Shown here in pieces: positions 25,673-32,560 of a stretch of 52,473 nucleotides of DNA. Under the pieces are notes generated by a model. It was given only the letters and a program-made list of their open reading frames with translations. It did not search any database and was not told the DNA's origin. Position 1 is the stretch's first letter; every line of letters starts with the position of its first letter. The translations under genes were made by a program, and so were the position numbers. Source of the DNA: Planctomycetia bacterium (GTDB lineage Bacteria; Planctomycetota; Phycisphaerae; Phycisphaerales; SM1A02); the NCBI GenBank assembly GCA_005787685.1, contig SYAC01000052.1, positions 1-52,473 on the forward strand. Direction: 5' to 3'.

Positions 25673-26737
25673 ATGCTTGATCATCATGAACAAACCTTAT
25701 TGCGCCAAACAGGTTGGGTGGGATGGGCTTGGTTGGGGGTTTTACTCACCACATTTTTCATGCAGGCACTGGCGTTGTTCGTTCCATTCATGTCCATCAA
25801 AGTGATCTTGGTTGGAAACGATATTTATTCCTTGCCCAACTCCGTGCGGCTCATGTGGGAATCCAAGATTTATGTCGTGGCGATCTTGATCGCGTTCTTC
25901 AGCATCACATTTCCATTTCTTAAATTGGCGGTCTTGTTGGTGGTGTGGGTAGCCATTGGTCCAACCCGTGAGCGGGAAAAAATTCTGTACTGGCTGTGCC
26001 TGCTTGGAAAATGGTCCATGCTTGATCCCTTCATTGTCATCCTGCTCATGGTGCTGGCCACGGATCAATGGGCGGTCAGCACGCAAACCTTTTCCGGCGT
26101 GTATTTATTTCTTGGCGGCATCGCCTCCGCCATCATGCTGTCCACCACCGCCACGCAACTTGATCGCAGGTTGAATCCCTTCGCCCAAGGCAATGCAAAA
26201 ACCTCAACGGTCAAAACGAGGCTCATACAAAACAGCGGCTGGTTGAGCGTGGTGGGTCCAGTGACGCTGTTCATTTCGGCGGTGTGTTTTATTGTCGCAC
26301 TGGTCACTCCGTACTTTCAATTGAACCAAATGCTTTTGACAAGCGACCGCTACTCCATACTTCAAAGTTTAACGGCGTTGCTGCGCACCGATCAGCCCGC
26401 GCTAGCCGCGCTGGTGGCCATTGGTCTCATTATTGCGCCCAGCATTGTGCTGATCATGCAAATTTGGCTGTGGATTGCCCCCGCCACACAAGCCAAGCAC
26501 CAACGACGCAACCGCAGCTTGGGCGCGATTCATGAATGGTGCATGCTGGAGGTTTTTGCCTTGGGGTTGCTGCTTTTTCTTTGGGAAGGCACAAGCCTGA
26601 TGAAGACCGATGTGAAGCCCGGACTCTGGGTGATTTTAGGAACGATTGTGATTTATTACTCAGGAAGTTTTGTGAGTATGGTGGCGCTTCGAAGAATGAG
26701 CACGCGCACGGACACGGAAAAATTCATACGCGCATAA
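25673..26737 (+). CDS. PqiA-family inner-membrane protein
   Basis: A 354-residue protein with about eight membrane helices arranged as two PqiA domains. The first has LGKWSMLDPFIVILLMVLA (family motif GxWSMxDxF) and the second a matching but diverged HEWCMLEVFALGLLLFL. PqiA partners PqiB-type MCE proteins in lipid transport between membranes. No MCE gene is nearby, and the usual N-terminal CxxC zinc ribbon is missing. The frame opens with TTG at 25664; ATG at 25673 is preferred. Confidence 0.85.
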   Translation: MLDHHEQTLLRQTGWVGWAWLGVLLTTFFMQALALFVPFMSIKVILVGNDIYSLPNSVRLMWESKIYVVAILIAFFSITFPFLKLAVLLVVWVAIGPTREREKILYWLCLLGKWSMLDPFIVILLMVLATDQWAVSTQTFSGVYLFLGGIASAIMLSTTATQLDRRLNPFAQGNAKTSTVKTRLIQNSGWLSVVGPVTLFISAVCFIVALVTPYFQLNQMLLTSDRYSILQSLTALLRTDQPALAALVAIGLIIAPSIVLIMQIWLWIAPATQAKHQRRNRSLGAIHEWCMLEVFALGLLLFLWEGTSLMKTDVKPGLWVILGTIVIYYSGSFVSMVALRRMSTRTDTEKFIRA

Positions 26738-26739
26738 AT

Positions 26740-26874
26740 ATGAACGCATCCAAGCTGTGTTGCGACTATATCCGTGTGCAAGATGGCAACAATTTTACCT
26801 TTGGTTTGAACCGTGCGCATGAGAAGGCAGTTGTACAAACGCCAACACGAGCGTTGCACTTGATCAACGATTGA
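26740..26874 (+). CDS. Possible 44-residue ORF downstream of pqiA
   Basis: An ATG two bases after the pqiA stop opens a 44-residue frame (MNASKLCCDYIRVQDGNNF...) that fills the gap up to the convergent kbl gene. No family, signal peptide or ribosome binding site is visible. It may simply be random open frame in a 140-bp spacer; nothing else is seen there. Confidence 0.2.
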   Translation: MNASKLCCDYIRVQDGNNFTFGLNRAHEKAVVQTPTRALHLIND

Positions 26875-26877
26875 ATA

Positions 26878-28116
26878 TCACTTGGCAAACTCGCCCTTGA
26901 GCTTGATCAATGCGTTGGTGAGCGCGTCAATGTGCTGCTGCTCATGCGCCGCGCTCACTTGCACACGCAGGCGAGCATGGCCCTCTGCCACAACTGGAAA
27001 ACCAAATCCAATCACGAACACGCCCAACTCCAAAAGACGCCTGCTCATGGCGATCGCTTTGGCGGTGTCATGCACAATGATTGGACAAATGGCGGTCTCA
27101 CTTTCCAGCACGGTGAAACCGGCATGGCGAATGCCGGCGCGCACGGCCGCGACATTGGCGCGCAACTTGGCCACGCGTTGCGGCTCGCGCTGCAAGATTT
27201 CAATGGCGCGGTTGGCGCTACAGGCAATTGTGGCTGGAAGCGCGTTGGAAAATAAAGTTGGACGCCCGCGTTGCAAGAGTAAATCCATAGCTTCCTGGCT
27301 ACCGGCGATATAGCCCCCCGCGCCGCCGCCAAGAGCCTTACCAAGCGTGCCGGTGAAATAATCAATCGTGTTGGCGGGCATGTTCCAGTGCTCATGCGTA
27401 CCGCGACCCGTCGCGCCCATGACGCCCGTGCCGTGGCTGTCATCCATGATCAACATGGCACCGTAGCGATCGCATACCGCGCGCAATTGCGGCAAGTTGG
27501 CCACGCTGCCCTCCATGCTGAACACACCATCGGTCACCACCCACAATGTCCCGGTGAGCGCCGGATTGGCGCGCAGTTCCTCCAGTTTGGCGGCCAGCGA
27601 TTTGGCGTCGCCATTTTTATACACGCCGCGTAACAAACCTTTTTTTATGCTGACCGCCAGGCGAATGCCATCGATAATGCTGGCGTGGTTCAACTCATCG
27701 GACACCACGGCGTCGCCAGGCTCGCACAGCGTTGCGAAAATCGCCTCGTTGGCGTTCCAGCAACTTGTGAATGTGTAACTAGATTGCACGCCGTAAAAAC
27801 GGGCGATGGTTTTTTCCAACGTCTCGTGGCAATCAAATGTGCCGCAAATAAAACGCACGCTGGCGGTACCCGCGCCATATCGACGCAGCCCATCAACACC
27901 GGCTTGCACAACTTCTGGATGATTGGCAAGCCCCAAATAATTATTACTGCAGAAACACGCCACATTGCCGTACTCACGCAACTTCACGGTCGCGTCCATG
28001 GGGCCCTCTATGGTTTGCAATAATTTCAGCTGGCCATTTTCCTTCAGTTGCCGCAGAATTTCATGAGTTCTGCTTTGAAAAAGCTCGGCCGTTGGTGTGT
28101 TGCTTTTGGTGCTCAT
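26878..28116 (-). CDS. kbl: Glycine C-acetyltransferase (2-amino-3-ketobutyrate CoA ligase)
   Basis: PLP enzyme of the alpha-oxoamine synthase family. It cleaves 2-amino-3-oxobutyrate with CoA to glycine and acetyl-CoA. Motifs are CSNNYLGLANHP, GAGTASVRFICGTFDCHETLE (a hallmark of Kbl rather than BioF), DDSHGTGVMG and the PLP lysine in GTLGKALGGGAGGY. The length of 412 is slightly above the usual 400. It directly follows the threonine dehydrogenase gene on the same strand, 57 bp apart, completing threonine-to-glycine conversion. A TAGAAT (28127-28132) 10 nt before its ATG may give it an additional own promoter. Confidence 0.95.
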   Translation of the reverse strand: MSTKSNTPTAELFQSRTHEILRQLKENGQLKLLQTIEGPMDATVKLREYGNVACFCSNNYLGLANHPEVVQAGVDGLRRYGAGTASVRFICGTFDCHETLEKTIARFYGVQSSYTFTSCWNANEAIFATLCEPGDAVVSDELNHASIIDGIRLAVSIKKGLLRGVYKNGDAKSLAAKLEELRANPALTGTLWVVTDGVFSMEGSVANLPQLRAVCDRYGAMLIMDDSHGTGVMGATGRGTHEHWNMPANTIDYFTGTLGKALGGGAGGYIAGSQEAMDLLLQRGRPTLFSNALPATIACSANRAIEILQREPQRVAKLRANVAAVRAGIRHAGFTVLESETAICPIIVHDTAKAIAMSRRLLELGVFVIGFGFPVVAEGHARLRVQVSAAHEQQHIDALTNALIKLKGEFAK

Positions 28117-28126
28117 GGTGGGGTTG

Positions 28127-28132
28127 ATTCTA
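28127..28132 (-). promoter_or_regulatory. Putative internal -10 (TAGAAT) before kbl
   Basis: TAGAAT lies 10 nt before the kbl ATG in the 57-bp tdh-kbl spacer. It suggests kbl can be transcribed apart from tdh. Based on position only. Confidence 0.3.
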
Positions 28133-28173
28133 TGGAGTGCAAAAGCGAAATAGCAAATCTCCGTCTGCGCCAG

Positions 28174-29244
28174 TTAATGCCCCGCGTAACGAGCCTTGAT
28201 GGCGGGAACCAAATAGTCCTGGAACGCGCTCTCAAGCGTATGCGTTGGTTTCCAACCCCAATCGCGCCGCGCCGCAGAGTCGTCAATGTCCTCTGGCCAA
28301 CTGTCAATAATGGATTGACGGCCAATGTCGGGCGCAAATGTGATGTCCACTTGTGGAAAATATTTTTTCACACAGCGCTGAAAGTCGGCGGCCGTTGGTG
28401 AAAAACCAGAAACGTTGTAGACACAGCGGGTCAAATTTTCCTTGGGGGCATCGGCTAGTTGCGCCAACGCCTGCACCGCTTCCGGCATGGTCATGAATGA
28501 AATGCGACTATCGGGGCGCACAAAACACGCGTAGGGTTTGCCCTGCGCCGCGGCGTGAACCATTTCAGGTCCGTAGTCGCTGGTGCCGCCGGCGGGCACG
28601 GTGTGTGCGCTCATGATTCCTGGAAATCGAATGGAGCGAAAATCAATCGCTTGAATCACCCGATCCTTGGCCAACTTGCGGTAGTGCTCCTGGTAGTAGC
28701 GGCCCAAATGCTCGCCCTCTAATTTATTGATGCCGTACATGGTGTGCGGCTCAAGGTATTGATCTTCGGTGACGCTCTTGGCGCGCTGTTTTTCCTGCAA
28801 TGAAGGCAACCCATAGGCGGCGATAGAGCTTGGAAAAATAAACTTGACTCTGCGCCCATGGCTGCGTGCCTGCTCGGCCGCCAACTTGAGCAAGTTCAGC
28901 GTGCCCACCACATTCACTTGGTGCGCGGTCTCTGGCGCGAACTCGCCGCGCGTGGAAAGCAACGCCGCCAAGTGGAAGACCTCATCCACTTCGTACATGG
29001 CCAGCAACCGCTCCAGCAAGGAGTGATCGCAAATATCTCCCACGAACGCGTTGTCGCAATACGCGCGTATGTTCGGTTGCAATTCGCGGATGTCCACCGC
29101 CACCACGCTGGCTGCGCCGCGCTGTGACAAAAGTTGAATAAGCGCGTGGCCCAATTCGCCGCCGGCACCGGTGACCAAAATGGCCTTGCGCCGTTGATGC
29201 CCGCTCGTGGACTCCGCCATATGCGCGTGTATTGTTGAATTCAT
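28174..29244 (-). CDS. SDR-type L-threonine 3-dehydrogenase / NAD-dependent epimerase fold
   Basis: Extended short-chain dehydrogenase with the NAD-binding ILVTGAGGELGHAL, FHLAALLSTRGE, a catalytic Ser region FIFPSSIAAYG and the YGINK Tyr-Lys pair. The long insertion DFRSIRFPGIMSAHTVPAGGTSDY is characteristic of the SDR-type threonine dehydrogenases. These oxidise threonine to 2-amino-3-oxobutyrate, and the neighbouring kbl strengthens the assignment. I chose the ATG at 29244 because GAGG lies 7 nt upstream and it avoids overlapping the preceding gene, whose stop is at 29255. Confidence 0.88.
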   Translation of the reverse strand: MNSTIHAHMAESTSGHQRRKAILVTGAGGELGHALIQLLSQRGAASVVAVDIRELQPNIRAYCDNAFVGDICDHSLLERLLAMYEVDEVFHLAALLSTRGEFAPETAHQVNVVGTLNLLKLAAEQARSHGRRVKFIFPSSIAAYGLPSLQEKQRAKSVTEDQYLEPHTMYGINKLEGEHLGRYYQEHYRKLAKDRVIQAIDFRSIRFPGIMSAHTVPAGGTSDYGPEMVHAAAQGKPYACFVRPDSRISFMTMPEAVQALAQLADAPKENLTRCVYNVSGFSPTAADFQRCVKKYFPQVDITFAPDIGRQSIIDSWPEDIDDSAARRDWGWKPTHTLESAFQDYLVPAIKARYAGH

Positions 29245-29254
29245 GAATGACCTC

Positions 29255-30244
29255 TCAAGCAATGCATTTGTACTTGATCAAGACCGTCTTTGCTTTCAAG
29301 ACGCCGTCGAGTTCATCGCCACTGCCTTTGAATAAAATGGTCACGGGACCGCGAAAGGTACTGTCACGAATTTGGCGCATGAGATAGTTGGTCTTGAACG
29401 CCGCGCATTCACCGCTTGGTAAAAACGCAATGTAATCAGCCAAAATAGAGGCCGCGTATGGAATGAGCAGGGCCAATCCACGAATGCGGTTGTAGGAATC
29501 AGTGCCATCCACTTGCCATGAGTCAAATGTGGGCTCCAACCGAATGGCTGGATTTTGCAACTGCTGCATCAACGCGGCCATGAATGTTCCGTTGCTGGTC
29601 ATGCCGCCAAGACTTTGCACCACAAGCGGAAGTCCGGCCTCGCTGGCCACCTTAGCTGCCAAGTTGGCTCCGGCAACGGCGCGCGGAAGTTGCTCGTCGT
29701 AGGTGCCTTGACCGCGCAAATCAATCGCCAGACCACTACAAGCAAGTTCCGTAGCAATAGCGCACCAGGGCTTTAACTTTTCAACCGCCGCGGCGCTCAC
29801 GCTTGCATCGGTCGAAGTCAAACCAATTCCAATAGCTGGGTCCAACAATAAACTACGAACGCCGTTGGCTGCGCATTCAGCGCGCAATGCCTTGGCTGAG
29901 GCTGGCGTGATTCCTGCAAGCAAACGCGCGCTCCATTGCACGCGCGACAAGCCGCATGAATTGGAGACGAACTGAGGAAATTTTTCCAGCGTCATTGAAC
30001 CGTTTTGAAACATGCGAAAAAACGACGCCTGCGCAACCGCCAATGGATTGAGCGTTAATTGTGTTTTGCGTCTGGCGGCAGCATCCGTGGCGGAATCTGG
30101 TTTGGCAATCGCTGGGCGATCGACTTTGGCGCCGCTCTCTTGGGAAGTTGGCGGCACACTGACACAGGCCGCGGCCAACAAACCAACCGGCTTGAATACG
30201 CTTCCTATGAAGAATCTTCGATGCATGCCTTCATCCGCGCTCAT
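29255..30244 (-). CDS. Exported xylose-isomerase-like TIM-barrel protein, probable Tat/lipoprotein leader
   Basis: From the ATG at 30244 there are 329 residues. The N-terminus MSADEGMHRRFFIGSVF plus VGLLAAACVS combines a twin-Arg-like RRFFIG with a lipobox-like LAAAC, so export by Tat and lipidation are plausible. The body, with FPQFVSNSCGLSRVQW, LLLDPAIGIGLTST and GLAIDLRGQGTYDEQ, resembles sugar phosphate isomerase/AP-endonuclease-2 barrels often found in planctomycetes. I cannot point to the complete metal-binding set, so activity is open. The open frame runs up to 30589 but those residues overlap the preceding gene. It sits 8 bp after that gene and 10 bp before the threonine dehydrogenase. 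Confidence 0.65.
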   Translation of the reverse strand: MSADEGMHRRFFIGSVFKPVGLLAAACVSVPPTSQESGAKVDRPAIAKPDSATDAAARRKTQLTLNPLAVAQASFFRMFQNGSMTLEKFPQFVSNSCGLSRVQWSARLLAGITPASAKALRAECAANGVRSLLLDPAIGIGLTSTDASVSAAAVEKLKPWCAIATELACSGLAIDLRGQGTYDEQLPRAVAGANLAAKVASEAGLPLVVQSLGGMTSNGTFMAALMQQLQNPAIRLEPTFDSWQVDGTDSYNRIRGLALLIPYAASILADYIAFLPSGECAAFKTNYLMRQIRDSTFRGPVTILFKGSGDELDGVLKAKTVLIKYKCIA

Positions 30245-30252
30245 TGGGCGCG

Positions 30253-31680
30253 TCACTGACGGGGTGTCTGATGCGGATGCAACAATCGTTCCGCCATATC
30301 GTCCACGCTGGTCCATGTGTGCGATTTGAAATGCAACACTGTGCTGATGATGGCCAGCACGAAGGGCACCACAAATAACGCAAGCACGACTTTGAATTGA
30401 GCATTTTCCGGCAACGAGTCGCCAACAATCGCGCCAATAAACGCAGCGCACGCTCCATACAAAATGGCGTTCAAAATAAAGAGTCGAACGCCGTGGCGAA
30501 ACGATGGGGACTTGCGAGAAGCCTGATTTGGCTTGGAATGGACATGCTCGGAATTGTGTGAATGACTCATTTGATACAGGATAGCGCAATATGCCGCGCC
30601 AAGTGGTGCCCCAGAGTTCAAGACAGAGTTCAAGACAGAGTTCAAGACAGAGTTGCCTTCAGAGTGCGGTAGTTGATTTGCGTCAGACCAATCGGTAAAA
30701 AGTTCCGTACTAAAATAGCGCTCCATGCGGTCGCACAGAATGGTGACAAGGCGCACATTGTCCCCAAGCGTGGGCGCCACCTGCAGCGCCGCGGCGACAT
30801 TCAAACCACTGCTTGGCCCCAATGGAAAACCCTGGCGAATAAGCGCGCGGGTGGTGCTCATGGCCATCTGGTCGGAGACTTCAATCTGCCGCAAATGTTC
30901 AATTTCATTGGGCTTGTAAATCTGGCTCATGCCGTCAAGCACGCCAGGAATGCGCGATGAGAAGGAGCACTGCTCCAATGATGAAAAGCAGTCCGCGCAC
31001 AAAATATTTTTACCGCTGGAAATAGGCCGCACCGCGAAAGGCAACACCTTGAAATCATGGTCAAGAAATCCGTGGTACAGCCCCACCATGGTTCCGCCAG
31101 TGCCAACTCCACTGGTGAAGGCGATCGTGTCGATGGACGGGGGCGAGTTGGCTTTCACCCAACGCGCGATCTCGGAGGCGGTGGTTTGACGATGCGCCCG
31201 CGCGTTGTCCATATTTTGAAATTGCCGTGGCAGAAAAACTTTGGTGCAAGCGGCGAATGCTTGACAGGCGGCGTTGGCTCCTTGCATACCCAAGGATTTT
31301 TCAGTGAATCGCACTTGACCGCCAAATCCTTGAATCATAACAATGCGTTCGCGGCTCACGCCCTCTGGCATGAAGGCGATGAACTTCAAACCTAATTGCG
31401 CGCACACCATGGCCATGGCAATGCTGGTTGATCCGCTGCTGACTTCCGCCACCACATCACCGCGCTGGATAACGCCCTCGCGCCACGCCTTGACCAAAAT
31501 GAAAGTGGCAATGCGATCTTTGGTGCTGCCGCATGGATTCATGAACTCGCACTTGCACCAGATGGGGCACATGCAACCATCCAGCTGAATGGGAATCAGT
31601 GGCGTGGGAGCGAGTTCTAACATTGATTCAATTTTGGAATCTGTTGAAGCCACAGCGGCGCGAGATGTTTTGAACGACAT
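30253..31680 (-). CDS. Cysteine synthase-family PLP enzyme with repeat linker and two-helix membrane tail
   Basis: 475 residues in one frame. Residues 1 to about 350 are a fold-type II PLP domain: PLP lysine in MNPCGSTKDRIA, a substrate loop SSGSTSIAMA in place of the usual SGNTG, TSGVGTGGTMVG for the phosphate, and GPSSGLN. The family makes cysteine or cystathionine; the substrate here is unknown. Next come about 14 residues encoded by a 12-bp repeat (NSVL three times), then a His-rich stretch (MSHSHNSEHVHS), two hydrophobic helices and a basic tail. The tail could instead be a separate 105-residue gene starting at ATG 30570, but no stop separates it. TACACT 6 nt before ATG 31680 supports that start. 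Confidence 0.82.
   Translation of the reverse strand: MSFKTSRAAVASTDSKIESMLELAPTPLIPIQLDGCMCPIWCKCEFMNPCGSTKDRIATFILVKAWREGVIQRGDVVAEVSSGSTSIAMAMVCAQLGLKFIAFMPEGVSRERIVMIQGFGGQVRFTEKSLGMQGANAACQAFAACTKVFLPRQFQNMDNARAHRQTTASEIARWVKANSPPSIDTIAFTSGVGTGGTMVGLYHGFLDHDFKVLPFAVRPISSGKNILCADCFSSLEQCSFSSRIPGVLDGMSQIYKPNEIEHLRQIEVSDQMAMSTTRALIRQGFPLGPSSGLNVAAALQVAPTLGDNVRLVTILCDRMERYFSTELFTDWSDANQLPHSEGNSVLNSVLNSVLNSGAPLGAAYCAILYQMSHSHNSEHVHSKPNQASRKSPSFRHGVRLFILNAILYGACAAFIGAIVGDSLPENAQFKVVLALFVVPFVLAIISTVLHFKSHTWTSVDDMAERLLHPHQTPRQ
30613..30654 (-). repeat. 12-bp tandem array, 3.5 units, joining PLP enzyme and membrane tail
   Basis: Three identical AGAGTTCAAGAC units plus six bases of a fourth (+ strand). 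In the gene frame they encode NSVL repeats. On the minus strand the unit contains TTGAACTC, the same 8-mer as three units of the queA array. Period 12 preserves the frame between the enzyme and the membrane segment. Confidence 0.95.
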
Positions 31681-31686
31681 TTTCGC

Positions 31687-31692
31687 AGTGTA
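31687..31692 (-). promoter_or_regulatory. Putative -10 (TACACT) of the PLP enzyme-tdh-kbl unit
   Basis: TACACT lies 6 nt before the ATG at 31680 with no Shine-Dalgarno, a leaderless arrangement. The hexamer recurs before two other genes here. Confidence 0.4.
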
Positions 31693-31857
31693 AACATGGA
31701 GCAGGCGCGCGCCGAGAACAGGCAATCCACTGCGCCGAGTTGTTCGTATCATTTCATTCTGCATCCAGTCGGCGAGATCGATCAAAAAAACTGCTTCGTC
31801 AAGAAATCTGCTCAGAGGAATCAGCTTGCAAAGATTTTCTATAAGGATATTTTTTCA

Positions 31858-32406
31858 ATGAAAAATAATTTTCGTTTTCGTTCTATTTCGACCCTCTCGC
31901 ACTTATGCGTGTTATGCGGCGTGGTGCTTTTGGCCAACTGCGCTAGCAACGCGCCCGCCGTACCCATTGAAACGGCGTGGAACAATGTCGATGCTTCGGA
32001 AAAAAGTCTGCGTAAGGCGACCAAACAACTTCAGGATTCTTTACGATCCGCGGCCAAGGACCTGAACATCACCAACTGCGGCGATCTCAGCACAGGAGCG
32101 CTTCGTCAATCGCTATTGACCTCATTGCAATCCATGAAATCACTGAATCCATCCTTGGCTTCGGGGGCATTGCTGGCCAAGACCCGCGTGCTTGCAAGCG
32201 CGCAGGATTTGCGACGCGACGCGGGCTCAATGCAGATTGGACTCAACCAACTTATTGCGGCGATGTCTAGGGGCGAAACAACTCCGCCCAATCGAGAAGA
32301 TTTGAGCAAGCTCATGGCAAGAATCAAAGTGGAAGCCGAAGGCGCGACTGGTCTTATTAATTACGCGCAGCAAATTGCGGATCAATTGGCACGCCTAGGC
32401 GGTTAA
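31858..32406 (+). CDS. Lipoprotein of unknown function
   Basis: 182 residues beginning MKNNFRFRSISTLSHLC with a lipobox (GVVLLANCAS), so it is a membrane-anchored lipoprotein facing the periplasm. The mature part is almost entirely helical and charged (SEKSLRKATKQLQDSLRSAAKDL), with two further Cys absent except NCGDL. AAGGAT about 10 nt upstream may serve as ribosome binding site. The frame is open from 31696, but the leader peptide fixes the start at 31858. Unrecognised family. Confidence 0.75.
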   Translation: MKNNFRFRSISTLSHLCVLCGVVLLANCASNAPAVPIETAWNNVDASEKSLRKATKQLQDSLRSAAKDLNITNCGDLSTGALRQSLLTSLQSMKSLNPSLASGALLAKTRVLASAQDLRRDAGSMQIGLNQLIAAMSRGETTPPNREDLSKLMARIKVEAEGATGLINYAQQIADQLARLGG

Positions 32407-32433
32407 GCCTCCACATACCACATGCAGTTTCAA

Positions 32434-32506
32434 AGCCACCTACGGGACTCGAACCCGTGACCTGAGCTTTACGAAAGCTCCGCTCTACCAACTGAGCTAA
32501 GGCGGC
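32434..32506 (-). tRNA. tRNA-Thr (CGT)
   Basis: 73-nt cloverleaf on the minus strand with acceptor GCCGCCT/AGGTGGC (one G-T), anticodon stem-loop GAGCT-TTCGTAA-AGCTC (CGT) and T-arm ACGGG-TTCGAGT-CCCGT. Discriminator T; CCA not encoded. Confidence 0.95.
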
Positions 32507-32560
32507 ATGGCGTAAGTGAACGCGCTGATGTGGCGTCTTCACGCCGCGCACACGCGGAAA

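Noticed and set aside
30253-30570. Separate 105-codon membrane protein gene
   Set aside because: Not listed as its own CDS because the frame is continuous with the PLP enzyme and no stop or clear ribosome binding site separates them; kept as an alternative in that entry.
30244-30589. N-terminal 115 codons of the TIM-barrel frame
   Set aside because: Overlaps the preceding gene in another frame and lacks protein-like character; the leader peptide begins at 30244.
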